From Parvularcula sp039198765 (lineage in GTDB: Bacteria; Pseudomonadota; Alphaproteobacteria; Caulobacterales; Parvularculaceae), in assembly GCA_039198765.1 (NCBI GenBank), contig JBCCTF010000045.1, positions 1-24,500 of the forward strand: DNA of 24,500 nt. Direction: 5' to 3'. The first letter of the stretch is position 1, and each line of letters begins with the position of its first letter. This document shows positions 7,988 to 16,116 of this stretch, in pieces. Under the pieces are notes generated by a model. That model saw only the letters and a program-made list of their open reading frames with translations. It ran no database searches and was not told the origin of the DNA. A program made the translations under genes and the position numbers.

Positions 7988-8488
7988 ATGGACGCCGAAC
8001 GCCGCCTCTTCATTCGCTTCGCCGAGATGGGCATTGCACACGAGACTGTCGAGCATGAGCCGACGCACACCGTTGAGCAGTCGCGGCACCTCGCGGAGAG
8101 CCTGCCCGGCGGGCGGTCCAAAAGCCTTCTGCTGACAGACAAAGATGAGCGCCTGACCCTAGTCACGGCTCTGGGAAGCAACCGCGCTGACCTGAAAGTC
8201 ATCGGCGAGGCGGTCGGCTCCCGCGGCCGTTTGAGCTTCGCCAAAGAGCAGACGATGATCGACGTCCTCGGCGTCGCGCCGGGCCACCTGACGCCCTTCG
8301 CCCTGATCAACGATGAGGCCCAGCGGATCAGCACGATCGTCCTCGACGAAGACCTCTTCCGCGAAGACCCCGTCTGGGCCCACCCCCTCCGGAACACCGC
8401 CTCAACAGCAATCAGCCGCGACGGCCTTCTCCGCTTCGCAAAGCTGCATGCCAAGCACGTCATCACGCTGGCCCTTGCCCAGGGCTGA
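7988..8488 (+). CDS. Prolyl-tRNA editing protein (YbaK/ProX-type deacylase)
   Basis: 166-residue single-domain YbaK/EbsC-family protein that would hydrolyse mischarged alanyl-tRNA(Pro) in trans. Family landmarks are the N-terminal HETVEHEPTHTVEQS, the conserved Lys in KSLLLTDKDE, the RLSFAKEQTMIDVLGVAPGHLTPFALIND block, and WAHPLRNTASTAISRDGLLRF near the C terminus. This pattern fits the PrdX/ProX group rather than YbaK Cys-tRNA(Pro) deacylases. The ATG at 7988 is used because the upstream 27 codons are not family-like. It starts a co-oriented series with cnoX, the LON-domain gene and the Trm112 gene. Specificity is inferred from family resemblance. Confidence 0.87.
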   Translation: MDAERRLFIRFAEMGIAHETVEHEPTHTVEQSRHLAESLPGGRSKSLLLTDKDERLTLVTALGSNRADLKVIGEAVGSRGRLSFAKEQTMIDVLGVAPGHLTPFALINDEAQRISTIVLDEDLFREDPVWAHPLRNTASTAISRDGLLRFAKLHAKHVITLALAQG

Positions 8489-8543
8489 AAGAGCGGCCAT
8501 CTCCCGCCCCAACAGATCCATTCGAGCGAAAGAGACAGACCAG

Positions 8544-9497
8544 ATGTCATCCACGCCCACCCTCGGCGGCTCCACGCCGCCCGCCGCTGACCTGATCAAA
8601 GACTCCACGATCGAGACGTTCGAAGCGGACGTCCTCCAAGCCTCGATGCAGGTTCCCGTCGTGGTAGATTTCTGGGCTGCCTGGTGCGGCCCCTGTAAGA
8701 CCCTCGGCCCGATCCTCGAAGGCGCGGTGACCGCGCGCGGGGGCAAGGTTAAGATGGTCAAAGTTGACACCGACAAGAACCAGATGCTCGCCCAGCAGCT
8801 GCAGATCCGCTCCTTGCCAACCGTGATGGGCTTCGTCGGCGGCCAGCCCGTGGACGGCTTCATGGGCGCTGTACCGGAGAGCGAAGTGAACACATTCTTC
8901 GACCGCCTTATCGCAGGCGCTGAGCAAATGGGCCTGAGCGGCGCAGGCGCAGCTGGTCCGACGGCGAAGGACCTCCTTGCGGCAGCCGAAGAGGCCCTGG
9001 CGGCCCAGGACCTCGCCCGCGCGATCCAAACCTTCGCTGAAGCGGCCAGCATCGCGGAGCCTGAAAGCGACGAGCAGATCGAAGCCATGGCCGGTGTCGC
9101 CCGGGTCCAGCACGCGGCCGGTGACCTCGAAGCCGTCCGTGCCACGTTGTCGCAGATTCCTGAGGACAAGCAGGACCACCCCGCCCTGGCCCAGCTCAAT
9201 GCCCAGCTGAACCTGGCGGCTGAGAGCGCGCCCTCAGGCGCTCTGGCACCACTTCAAGCAGCGCACGAGCAAAGTCCGGAAAATCTTGATGCTGCATTCG
9301 CTTATGCAGAAGGCCTCATCGCTGAAGGCAACATGGAAAAGGCCGCGGACACACTCCTCGATATGATCGCCAAGGACCGCGAATGGAACGAAGGCGCCGC
9401 TCGCGAGAAGCTTCTGACGATCTTCGAAGCCCTCGGCGCCGCGGATCCGATCGTGAAGCGGGCGCGTCGTCGCTTGTCTTCCCTGCTGTTCAGCTAA
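8544..9497 (+). CDS. cnoX: Thioredoxin-TPR chaperedoxin, CnoX (YbbN)-like
   Basis: 317-residue cytoplasmic protein with an N-terminal thioredoxin domain (about 18-128) and a C-terminal TPR-like helical region (about 140-317), the architecture of CnoX/YbbN. The active site is WAAWCGPCK with Cys48 and Cys51, so unlike E. coli CnoX (SXHC) it should be redox-active. The cis-Pro loop is IRSLPTVMGF. CnoX proteins hold oxidised substrates and hand them to chaperones. The chosen ATG gives the family-typical short N-terminal tail; only a weak purine-rich SD (AGAGA) precedes it. It is followed after 49 bp by the LON-substrate-binding gene, an order common in alphaproteobacteria. Confidence 0.93.
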   Translation: MSSTPTLGGSTPPAADLIKDSTIETFEADVLQASMQVPVVVDFWAAWCGPCKTLGPILEGAVTARGGKVKMVKVDTDKNQMLAQQLQIRSLPTVMGFVGGQPVDGFMGAVPESEVNTFFDRLIAGAEQMGLSGAGAAGPTAKDLLAAAEEALAAQDLARAIQTFAEAASIAEPESDEQIEAMAGVARVQHAAGDLEAVRATLSQIPEDKQDHPALAQLNAQLNLAAESAPSGALAPLQAAHEQSPENLDAAFAYAEGLIAEGNMEKAADTLLDMIAKDREWNEGAAREKLLTIFEALGAADPIVKRARRRLSSLLFS

Positions 9498-9546
9498 TTC
9501 CTTAGGGCGACCACACTTCGCTGCCTGAACGACGGGATAAGCGCCT

Positions 9547-10212
9547 ATGCGCGTGACACAACAGGATCGGCTGCTACCGGGGGACATCCCCATCTTCCCC
9601 TTGCGTAGTGCCATCCTGCTCCCGCGGGCGATCTTGCCTTTGAACATTTTCGAGCCCCGCTACCTCGCCATGACGGAAGCGGCGCTAGGCAACGGTCGTT
9701 TGATCGGCATGGTGCGGCCACGCCACGAGGATGACGTGAACCCCACGCTCTACGACGTGGGCTGTGCAGGTCGGATCACGAGCTTCACAGAGACGGGCGA
9801 TGGCCGCTTCCTCCTCACCCTCACCGGTGTCTCGCGGTTCCGCATTGTGAACGAGGGCCTCACCGACGGAGGTTTCCGCCTCGCCGAAGTGGATTGGTCA
9901 GGCTTCACCGCCGACGTGCACCTAGAACCTGAAGAGAACGAGCATCTGCGTGATCGGGTGATCGAGCTGCTCATGCGCTACCTCGACAATGTCGGCCTCA
10001 AGGCGGACTGGGACTCCATCGAAGGCGCGAGCGCTGAGACGATCATCAACTCCGTCTCCATGTCGTGTCCGTTTGAGCCTGACGAGAAGCAAGCCATCCT
10101 CGAAACGATGACCATCGAACAGCGCGGCGAGACCCTGATCGCGCTGATGGAAATGGCCATCGCGACCAAAGGGACGGAGCTTGACGAGGACGGCTCCGAA
10201 CGGCTGCAATAG
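9547..10212 (+). CDS. LON peptidase substrate-binding domain protein
   Basis: 221-residue protein consisting of a stand-alone Lon N-terminal (LON substrate-binding, PF02190) domain without ATPase or protease parts. Diagnostic segments are IPIFPLRSAILLPRAILPLNIFEPRYLAM near the N terminus, GRLIGMVRP, GCAGRIT and RFLLTLTGVSRFRI. A helical C-terminal part (about 130-215) completes the domain. A GGGA motif lies 10 bp before the ATG. It lies between cnoX and the Trm112-like gene, four bases from the latter, so translational coupling is likely. The biochemical role of stand-alone LON domains is not established; proteostasis is suggested by the CnoX neighbour. Confidence 0.92.
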   Translation: MRVTQQDRLLPGDIPIFPLRSAILLPRAILPLNIFEPRYLAMTEAALGNGRLIGMVRPRHEDDVNPTLYDVGCAGRITSFTETGDGRFLLTLTGVSRFRIVNEGLTDGGFRLAEVDWSGFTADVHLEPEENEHLRDRVIELLMRYLDNVGLKADWDSIEGASAETIINSVSMSCPFEPDEKQAILETMTIEQRGETLIALMEMAIATKGTELDEDGSERLQ

Positions 10213-10216
10213 CGCC

Positions 10217-10408
10217 ATGGCAACTGATTCCGCGCCCGCGCTCGATCCCAAGGTTCTCGATTTCCTCGTCTGCCCTGTCAGCCGGGGGCCGCTGCACCTC
10301 GACGAAGAGGCGCAGGAGCTGATCTCGAAAGGCGCGAAGCTCGCCTACCCAATCCGCGACGGCATTCCGATCATGTTGGAAAGTGAAGCGCGCAGCCTCG
10401 CGGATTAA
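10217..10408 (+). CDS. Trm112-family protein
   Basis: 63-residue protein of the Trm112/YcaR family. It shows the typical LDFLVCPVSRGPLHL start and the YPIRDGIPIMLESEAR end. Only one Cys is present (CPVS), as in many bacterial members that do not bind zinc through four cysteines. In eukaryotes Trm112 activates methyltransferases; the bacterial role is poorly defined. The ATG at 10217 lies four bases after the preceding stop with no clear SD of its own, indicating translational coupling. The window shows no methyltransferase partner next to it. Confidence 0.92.
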   Translation: MATDSAPALDPKVLDFLVCPVSRGPLHLDEEAQELISKGAKLAYPIRDGIPIMLESEARSLAD

Positions 10409-10456
10409 GCGCGGGCGTTCACGTCTTCTTAAGGCTGATGGCCGCACCGTTAAGGC

Positions 10457-11029
10457 ATGCGATTCGCCTTACGGAGATTGTCTGTGCGCTCTGTTCCTGC
10501 TCGCCTCGGTTTTTCCTTGGTTTTTCTCGGTCTTCTCTCGATCTTCAGTACGCTGACCACAGCGCGCGCTGAGACAGAGACGCAGGTCTCGCGCGAAGAG
10601 ACGCGGATTGGCTTTTCAGGCCTGCCGGTCCCCCGGTTCGTCGCTTTGAAAAAAGAGAAGGTGTACGGACGAGCTGGCCCTAGCTTCGACGTTGATGTGG
10701 TGGTGGTCTATCGCCGCCAAGGTCTTCCTGTCCGGGTGATTGCCGAGACCGCCGACGATGTCTGGCGCCGTGTCGAGGATCACACTGGCCGTAAGGTCTG
10801 GATCAACAAAACCATGCTGATGGAAAACCAGCACGCCGTCTTGCAGTCGGAAGCTGTGCTGTTCGCCAAGCCAAGCCCATCGGCCCCGCCCCGCGCGCGC
10901 CTGGAGCCAGGCGTGATGGCCAAACTCGAACGCTGTGAAGCGCAGTGGTGCCAGATCAAAACCGCAGGCTTCCGCGGCTGGACCACACGGGAAATCCTCT
11001 GGGGATCCCCCGCTTCCTACGAAGACTGA
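10457..11029 (+). CDS. Exported bacterial SH3-domain protein
   Basis: 190-residue exported protein with two SH3-like repeats (COG3807 type). A signal peptide with a long hydrophobic core ends at ARA-ET (about residue 38). The first SH3 unit (about 60-120) contains VPRFVALKKEKVYGRAGPS and VWRRVEDHTGRKVWI; the second (about 125-185) contains AVLFAKPSPSA, WCQIKTAGFRGWT. An alternative GTG start at 10484 has a better SD (GGAG, 7-nt spacing) and still leaves a full signal peptide, so the true start may be there. Such proteins usually act at the cell wall, but the target is unknown. It ends three bases from the convergent amidohydrolase gene. Confidence 0.85.
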   Translation: MRFALRRLSVRSVPARLGFSLVFLGLLSIFSTLTTARAETETQVSREETRIGFSGLPVPRFVALKKEKVYGRAGPSFDVDVVVVYRRQGLPVRVIAETADDVWRRVEDHTGRKVWINKTMLMENQHAVLQSEAVLFAKPSPSAPPRARLEPGVMAKLERCEAQWCQIKTAGFRGWTTREILWGSPASYED

Positions 11030-11032
11030 TCA

Positions 11033-12328
11033 TCAGCCCTTGAACAAAGCGATCGCCGCCGCGGTCATCGCTTCGGTTCCGTTGATCACGGACGGCTTGG
11101 GGTCCACCCGGAAGATCGGTGAGTGGTGCGGCCTTGGCCGACCCCGGTCGTGCTCAAATCCGCCGCCGACCATGAAGTAGACGCCTTTGACGCCCAGATC
11201 AGGTTCGACGAAGTAAGCGAAATCCTCCGCACCCATCCCTTCGTCAGGAACATCGATGAGCACTTCTGATCCCATTGAGGCAATGATCGCTGCCTCAACC
11301 CTCTCAGCCGTGGCAAAGTCGTTGTTTGTCGGCGGTGTGGTTTCCGTCTTGGAACGGACGACTTTCGGCATCTTGTCTTCAGGCACGCCCATGGCCATTG
11401 CGGTACCGGCGGCGATGCGGTCAATCCCATCGAGCAGCTTCAGCCGTACTTTCGGATCGAGCGATCGCACCGTCAGCTGAAGGTGCACCTCCTCACCGAT
11501 GATATTGTGCTTGAAGCCGCCATGGATCGAGCCAACGGTGATCACCCCTGCTTCTTTCGGCGCGAGCGTCCGGCTGACGACAGTCTGTAGCGAGACAACG
11601 ATGTGCGAAGCCACGACCACGGGGTCGATGGTCTCATGCGGGCTCGCGCCGTGACCACCGATCCCGTACACGGTGATGTCCACACTATCGGAGCTGGCGA
11701 AGGCGTTCTCTTTCGGCACGATAATCCGCCCGCCGGGGATGTCGGAGCCGACATGGAACGCGAGTGCATAGTCAGGCTTCGGAAACTTCTCGTAGAGCCC
11801 ATCGCGCAGCATTTCCCGCGCGCCGGAAATTCGTTCCTCAGCAGGCTGACCAATAAGAACCAGGGTGCCTGACCATTCGTCCTTGCGTTCCATCATCTGG
11901 CGCGCCGTGCCAACCAGTGACGTGATATGCACATCATGACCGCAGGCGTGCATCACAGGTTTGGTCACCCCGTCGATGTCGACCTGCTTAGCGACCGATT
12001 TGTAGTCGAGGCCGCTCATCTCTTTCACAGGCAGGCCATCCATATCAGCACGGAGCATGATCGTTGGACCGTCGCCATTCTCCATCACCGCGACGACACC
12101 GGTCTCACCAATGCCCGTTGTCACTTTGTAGCCAAGCTTCTTCAGCTCCTGCCCGAGCCGTTTCGCGGTTTCGAACTCACGGAACGACAGCTCAGGGTTT
12201 TGGTGGAAATGGAGGAAGAGGTCCTCAAGGTTCGCTTCCCAGTCCGCAGCGACGGCTTCGCCAAGGTCACTCGCCGCGTAAGCAGGCGTCATCAAGGCGA
12301 GAGCGGCGCAAGCTGTGCGTTTGAACAT
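11033..12328 (-). CDS. Exported M20-family amidohydrolase (HipO-like)
   Basis: 431-residue metallo-amidohydrolase of the M20D group. It would cleave N-acyl amino acids or related amides. A signal peptide (MFKRTACAALALMTPAYA) ends near residue 18, placing the enzyme in the periplasm or outside. Metal-site motifs are visible: RADMDGLP (93-100), HACGHDVH with Cys129 and His131, PAEE with Glu164-Glu165, and His192 in AFHVG. The dimerisation domain starts near VDITVYGIGGHGASPHE, and GMGAEDFAYF lies in the C-terminal catalytic lobe. The ATG at 12326-12328 is selected over an upstream in-frame start because it has an AAGGA SD and begins the signal peptide. Substrate not determined. Confidence 0.92.
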   Translation of the reverse strand: MFKRTACAALALMTPAYAASDLGEAVAADWEANLEDLFLHFHQNPELSFREFETAKRLGQELKKLGYKVTTGIGETGVVAVMENGDGPTIMLRADMDGLPVKEMSGLDYKSVAKQVDIDGVTKPVMHACGHDVHITSLVGTARQMMERKDEWSGTLVLIGQPAEERISGAREMLRDGLYEKFPKPDYALAFHVGSDIPGGRIIVPKENAFASSDSVDITVYGIGGHGASPHETIDPVVVASHIVVSLQTVVSRTLAPKEAGVITVGSIHGGFKHNIIGEEVHLQLTVRSLDPKVRLKLLDGIDRIAAGTAMAMGVPEDKMPKVVRSKTETTPPTNNDFATAERVEAAIIASMGSEVLIDVPDEGMGAEDFAYFVEPDLGVKGVYFMVGGGFEHDRGRPRPHHSPIFRVDPKPSVINGTEAMTAAAIALFKG

Positions 12329-12473
12329 GGGCGAGGTCCTTCTTTTTCTAAGCGCGAGGCTATCCACCACTTAGTGCGCGGCGCAAGGGCAGCATCCGTC
12401 TTCGTTGTTGAGGCAGTAACCGCAGCACCTTATCGCTAGGGGCAACGAGAGTTTTGACGGGGTCCCCCTGCCC

Positions 12474-14054
12474 TTGCGCGGCCTTCTGAAATCACTGGCG
12501 ACAGTCTCCGGACTGACCATGGCGAGCCGCGTCCTAGGCTTTGGGCGCCAGCTGATGATGGCTGGCCTGATCGGCGCTTCGGGTACGCCTGTCGCTGACG
12601 CCTTCAATGCCGCGTTCCGCCTGCCGAACATGTTCCGAAGGCTCCTCGCCGAAGGGGCATTCCAGGCCGCTTTTGTCCCGCTGTTTCAAGGCAGTGAGGA
12701 AGCAGGAGGACGCGCTGAGGCCAAGCGCTTTGCCGAGGACATCCTCGCCTGGCTGGTGGTCATCCTGACGGGCCTGTCGGCGCTGATCATGATCTTCACG
12801 CCGCTCGCGTTTTCGATCCTGACGACGGGCTTCACCGAGGACCGGTTCGATCTCGCCGTGTTCTACGGTCGGATCATGTTCCCCTACCTCGCGTGCATGT
12901 CGGTGGTTGGCCTCTACGGGGGGATGCTGAACGCCATCGGCAGGTTCGCGGTGGCAGCGGCTGCGCCTCTTCTTCTCAATATCTGCCTCATCTCAGCCAT
13001 GCTGATCACCGCCCGCGCCGGGGCGGAAGGGACAGGCCTTGGTCTCTCGATCGGCGTCTTCGTGGCTGGGATCAGCCAGCTCTTGTTCCTTATCTACGGC
13101 GCGGCGCGATCGGAACTTCTGCTCAGGCTTCGGCTTCCGAGGTTCAGCAAAGCCGCCAAGCGCATGGTGGCGCTCGGCACACCAGGTTTCATCGCGGCCT
13201 CAGCGCTGCAGGTGAACGGCATCGTCGGCACCAACATCGCCAGCAGGGCCGAAGGCGGCGCGATCAGCTGGCTCGCCTATGCCGATCAGCTCTACCAGCT
13301 GCCCCTAGCGATCATCGGCATCGCCCTTGGCGTGGTCCTGATGCCCACCATCAGCCGCGCCGTGAAATCCGGTGACGAGCTCCGCGCCCGCGCCACGCTG
13401 GAGCAAGGGTTCCTCACCGCGATGTTCTTCGCGCTGCCCGCCGCAGCAGCACTTGTGACCCTCGGCACGTTCATCGCCGAAGCCTTCTTCCAAGACCTCG
13501 CAGGCCTCGCCACCAAGCTCATCGGTGCAGGAGGCTCCGCCTTCAACGACCGGGACGTCACCATGGTGGGCCAAGCGCTCCTCGTCTACGGCCTCGGCGT
13601 CCCAGCCTTCGTCCTCCAAAAGGTTCTGGCAGCAGCCTTTTTCGCCCGGGAGGACACCAAGACGCCGATGCGCTTTGCGCTGACAGCGATTACCATCAAC
13701 GCCGTCATTTCCATCGCCCTCTTCCCCCGACTGGGCTTCATGAGCGTTCCCGTGGGCACCATCGCCGCCAGTTGGACCGAGGTCACTCTTCTGGCGATCA
13801 CCTTGCGCAGCCGAGGCATCTTCAGCGTGAGGCACCTCATCCGCCGCCTTCTCGCGATCGCGGCAGCCACCGGCATCCTCGCCGCGGGCCTCATCGGCGC
13901 GTTGGAAGTGCGTGATGCCTTAGAAGCGGTCCTTTTTGGCCAAAGTTGGGTGCTCCTAATCGTTCTCGCCGCTGTCGCGGTGCCGATTTATGGCGCTCTA
14001 GGCCTCGCCCTGGGCGCGGTGAAGTTGCGGGAATTAAGGGCCCCAGCGGGTTAA
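12474..14054 (+). CDS. murJ: Lipid II flippase MurJ
   Basis: 526-residue polytopic membrane protein of the MOP superfamily, the lipid II flippase needed for peptidoglycan synthesis. About 14 hydrophobic segments run through the sequence. The N-terminal MurJ signature is clear: SLATVSGLTMASRVLGFGRQ, then DAFNAAFRLPNMFRRLLAEG and AFQAAFVPLF, which carry the conserved arginines of the central cavity. The start is a TTG at 12474 (LRGLLKSLATVSG), because family members begin at this point and no ATG occurs before the first membrane helix. A GACGGGG motif lies upstream. It diverges from the M20 hydrolase gene across 145 bp and precedes the MotA-like/OmpA-like pair by 60 bp. Confidence 0.96.
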   Translation: MRGLLKSLATVSGLTMASRVLGFGRQLMMAGLIGASGTPVADAFNAAFRLPNMFRRLLAEGAFQAAFVPLFQGSEEAGGRAEAKRFAEDILAWLVVILTGLSALIMIFTPLAFSILTTGFTEDRFDLAVFYGRIMFPYLACMSVVGLYGGMLNAIGRFAVAAAAPLLLNICLISAMLITARAGAEGTGLGLSIGVFVAGISQLLFLIYGAARSELLLRLRLPRFSKAAKRMVALGTPGFIAASALQVNGIVGTNIASRAEGGAISWLAYADQLYQLPLAIIGIALGVVLMPTISRAVKSGDELRARATLEQGFLTAMFFALPAAAALVTLGTFIAEAFFQDLAGLATKLIGAGGSAFNDRDVTMVGQALLVYGLGVPAFVLQKVLAAAFFAREDTKTPMRFALTAITINAVISIALFPRLGFMSVPVGTIAASWTEVTLLAITLRSRGIFSVRHLIRRLLAIAAATGILAAGLIGALEVRDALEAVLFGQSWVLLIVLAAVAVPIYGALGLALGAVKLRELRAPAG

Positions 14055-14114
14055 CACTTCACAAGTCGGCCTGCGACACGCATACTTGAAGCCACGTATT
14101 CTGGGGTGGTCCAC

Positions 14115-15065
14115 ATGGCGCGATCTCTTGACCGTTCGGTCCGGTTTACCGGAGCGGGCGGCGCCGTCTTGAACATGTTGCTCGTCCTCGCCGTGGTGGG
14201 CGTGGTCGTGTGGTACCTGTCACCCTTCGGCCCGCAGTCGAATGAGCTGCTGGTCACCGCCTTTATGGCGAACCCGTATCTGAACGGCTTTGTGCTGTTC
14301 GTGCTGGTCGTCGGCATCATGTACAACCTGCGCCAGGCGATGCTGGTCAGCCCTGCGGTGCAGTGGATCAACGCCTTCCGCAATTCAGTGGACCCCTCGC
14401 GCACCCGCCTGCCGCGACCACCGACGCTGATCACCGCCGTCAGCCGCATGCTCCTCGACGCCGATGAGCGCGGCGGCCGCCTCAGCCAGGCCTCGACCCG
14501 CGCGATCCTCGACTCCGTCGGCCTGCGGATTGATGAGGGCCGCGAGGTTGGCCGCTACGTCACCAACTTGCTGGTCTTCCTCGGCCTCCTCGGCACCTTC
14601 TGGGGCCTCCTGCAGACCGTGAACGGTGTGGCCGACGTGATCGGCAGCCTCTCCGGGACCACCGATGGCGGGTCCGGCTCCGACGCCGTGGGCAGCCTCA
14701 TCTCTAACCTCAACGAACCGCTCTCAGGCATGGGCACCGCTTTCAGCTCGTCCCTCTTCGGCCTTGGCGGCAGCTTGATCCTGGGCCTCCTCGATATTCA
14801 GGCGGGCCAGGCGCAGAACCGGTTCTACTCCGACCTCGAAGACTGGCTCTCAGGCATCACCGACGTGACCACCGCACGTTCCGGCAACACAGCGAACCTC
14901 AGCGCCAGCGCGGATATGGACGAGACTCTCGTCCGCCTCGAAGCCGCGCTCACCCGGCTCGCCGATAGCCAGGTGGAAGGCTCCTCCGCCGTCCAGCGAG
15001 AAATCCGTGAGCTCGGTCGTACGCTGCTGCAGGGTACCCGCGGCGGCAATAGCGGGAGCCGCTAG
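14115..15065 (+). CDS. MotA/TolQ/ExbB-family proton-channel protein
   Basis: 316-residue inner-membrane protein with four hydrophobic segments: about 17-36, 56-72, 149-170 and 206-230. The TM3 signature LGLLGTFWGLLQTVNGV and TM4 GTAFSSSLFGLGGSLILGLL identify the MotA/TolQ/ExbB superfamily. The short periplasmic loop between TM1 and TM2 and the large cytoplasmic loop (about 73-148) are typical. The ATG at 14115 is chosen over a GTG three codons upstream because GGGGTGG precedes it. It is followed after three bases by an OmpA-domain protein with one TM, so together they form a 5:2-type stator unit driven by proton flow. No flagellar or Tol-Pal genes are nearby, so the work it does is unknown. 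Confidence 0.88.
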   Translation: MARSLDRSVRFTGAGGAVLNMLLVLAVVGVVVWYLSPFGPQSNELLVTAFMANPYLNGFVLFVLVVGIMYNLRQAMLVSPAVQWINAFRNSVDPSRTRLPRPPTLITAVSRMLLDADERGGRLSQASTRAILDSVGLRIDEGREVGRYVTNLLVFLGLLGTFWGLLQTVNGVADVIGSLSGTTDGGSGSDAVGSLISNLNEPLSGMGTAFSSSLFGLGGSLILGLLDIQAGQAQNRFYSDLEDWLSGITDVTTARSGNTANLSASADMDETLVRLEAALTRLADSQVEGSSAVQREIRELGRTLLQGTRGGNSGSR

Positions 15066-15068
15066 CCC

Positions 15069-16100
15069 ATGCCCCGGCGGCGTTCCCGCGGCAGTGACGC
15101 CGCCATTTGGCCAGGCTTTGTCGACGGCCTGTCCTCACTGATCCTCGTCCTGATGGTGGTGCTGTCTCTCTTCGTGGTGGCGCAGTTCTACCTCGGCGAA
15201 GAGCTGACCCAGAAAGACAGCGAACTCGCCCGCCTCCAGGCCCGAATCCTTTCGCTCGCCGAACAGCTCGGTCTCGCCGAGCGTGCGCGCGATGACCTCG
15301 CCGCGCAGATCACCGTGCTACAATCCACCATCGAAGAGAACGAGACAGAGATCGCCGGTCTCTCCGCCGCCCTCGCCACCAGCCAGGCCGCTCTCCTCGA
15401 AAGCCAGTCCGCTGTCGCGGCCTCCGCCGAGGAACTCGAGGCCGAGAAAGCGCTGAGCGAGGAACAAAAGTCCGAAATCGCGACCCTCAACGCGCAGCTG
15501 GCTGCACTGCGAAGACAGCTCGCTAGCCTTCAGGAAGCGTTGGAAGCCGCCGAGGCCAAAGACCTCGAGCAGCAGGCGCAGATCCAGAACCTCAGCCAGC
15601 GCCTCAATGCCGCCCTCGCCCGCAAGGTGCAGGAGCTGGCCGAGGTCCGCTCCCGCTTCTTCGAAGCCCTGCGCGATGCTCTCGGTGACCGGGACGACGT
15701 GCGCGTGGTGGGTGACCGCTTCGTCTTCGAAAGCGACATCCTCTTCGGCTCATGCTCAGCGACGCTCAGCCCTCTTGGCCAGATCGAGCTGCAAAAGCTC
15801 GCCCGCGTCCTCCTCGATATTCGCGGTGAGATCCCCACCGAAGTGGCCTGGGTCCTCCGCGTTGACGGCCATGCTGACCAAGAGCCGCTCGGTCCCTCTT
15901 GCCGCCTACGCTTTGACAGCAACTGGCACCTATCCGCCGAACGGGCGATCTCCGTGGTCCAGTACCTCGCCAGCCAAGGCGTCCCCGAGAATCGCCTCGT
16001 CGCCGCAGGCTTTGGCGAGCACCAGCCCCTCGTTCGCGGCTTTGACCAAGCCAGCCTCGCCCAAAACCGCCGCATCGAGTTCAAACTCACCGAACGCTGA
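15069..16100 (+). CDS. MotB-like peptidoglycan-binding protein (OmpA domain, long coiled coil)
   Basis: 343-residue partner of the preceding MotA-like protein. One N-terminal TM (about 14-41) carries Asp19 in WPGFVDGLSSLI, the position expected for the proton-binding Asp of MotB. A long coiled coil (about 45-190, rich in Leu, Ala, Glu, Gln) spans the periplasm. The C-terminal OmpA-like domain (about 205-343) has FESDILFGSCSATLS, RVDGHADQ, LSAERAISVVQYL and NRRIEFKL. Two cysteines, one in FGSCSA and one in GPSCRL, could form a disulfide. The coiled coil is much longer than the plug/linker of flagellar MotB. It ends 16 bp from a convergent gene. Confidence 0.9.
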   Translation: MPRRRSRGSDAAIWPGFVDGLSSLILVLMVVLSLFVVAQFYLGEELTQKDSELARLQARILSLAEQLGLAERARDDLAAQITVLQSTIEENETEIAGLSAALATSQAALLESQSAVAASAEELEAEKALSEEQKSEIATLNAQLAALRRQLASLQEALEAAEAKDLEQQAQIQNLSQRLNAALARKVQELAEVRSRFFEALRDALGDRDDVRVVGDRFVFESDILFGSCSATLSPLGQIELQKLARVLLDIRGEIPTEVAWVLRVDGHADQEPLGPSCRLRFDSNWHLSAERAISVVQYLASQGVPENRLVAAGFGEHQPLVRGFDQASLAQNRRIEFKLTER

Positions 16101-16116
16101 TTTTCAGTAGGCGGAT

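Noticed and set aside
14115..16100. Zorya-type defence system (ZorA/ZorB) suggested by the MotA-like and OmpA-like pair
   Set aside because: No ZorC, ZorD or ZorE-like gene follows, the MotA-like protein lacks the long cytoplasmic tail of ZorA, and the neighbours are murJ and the imu cassette.
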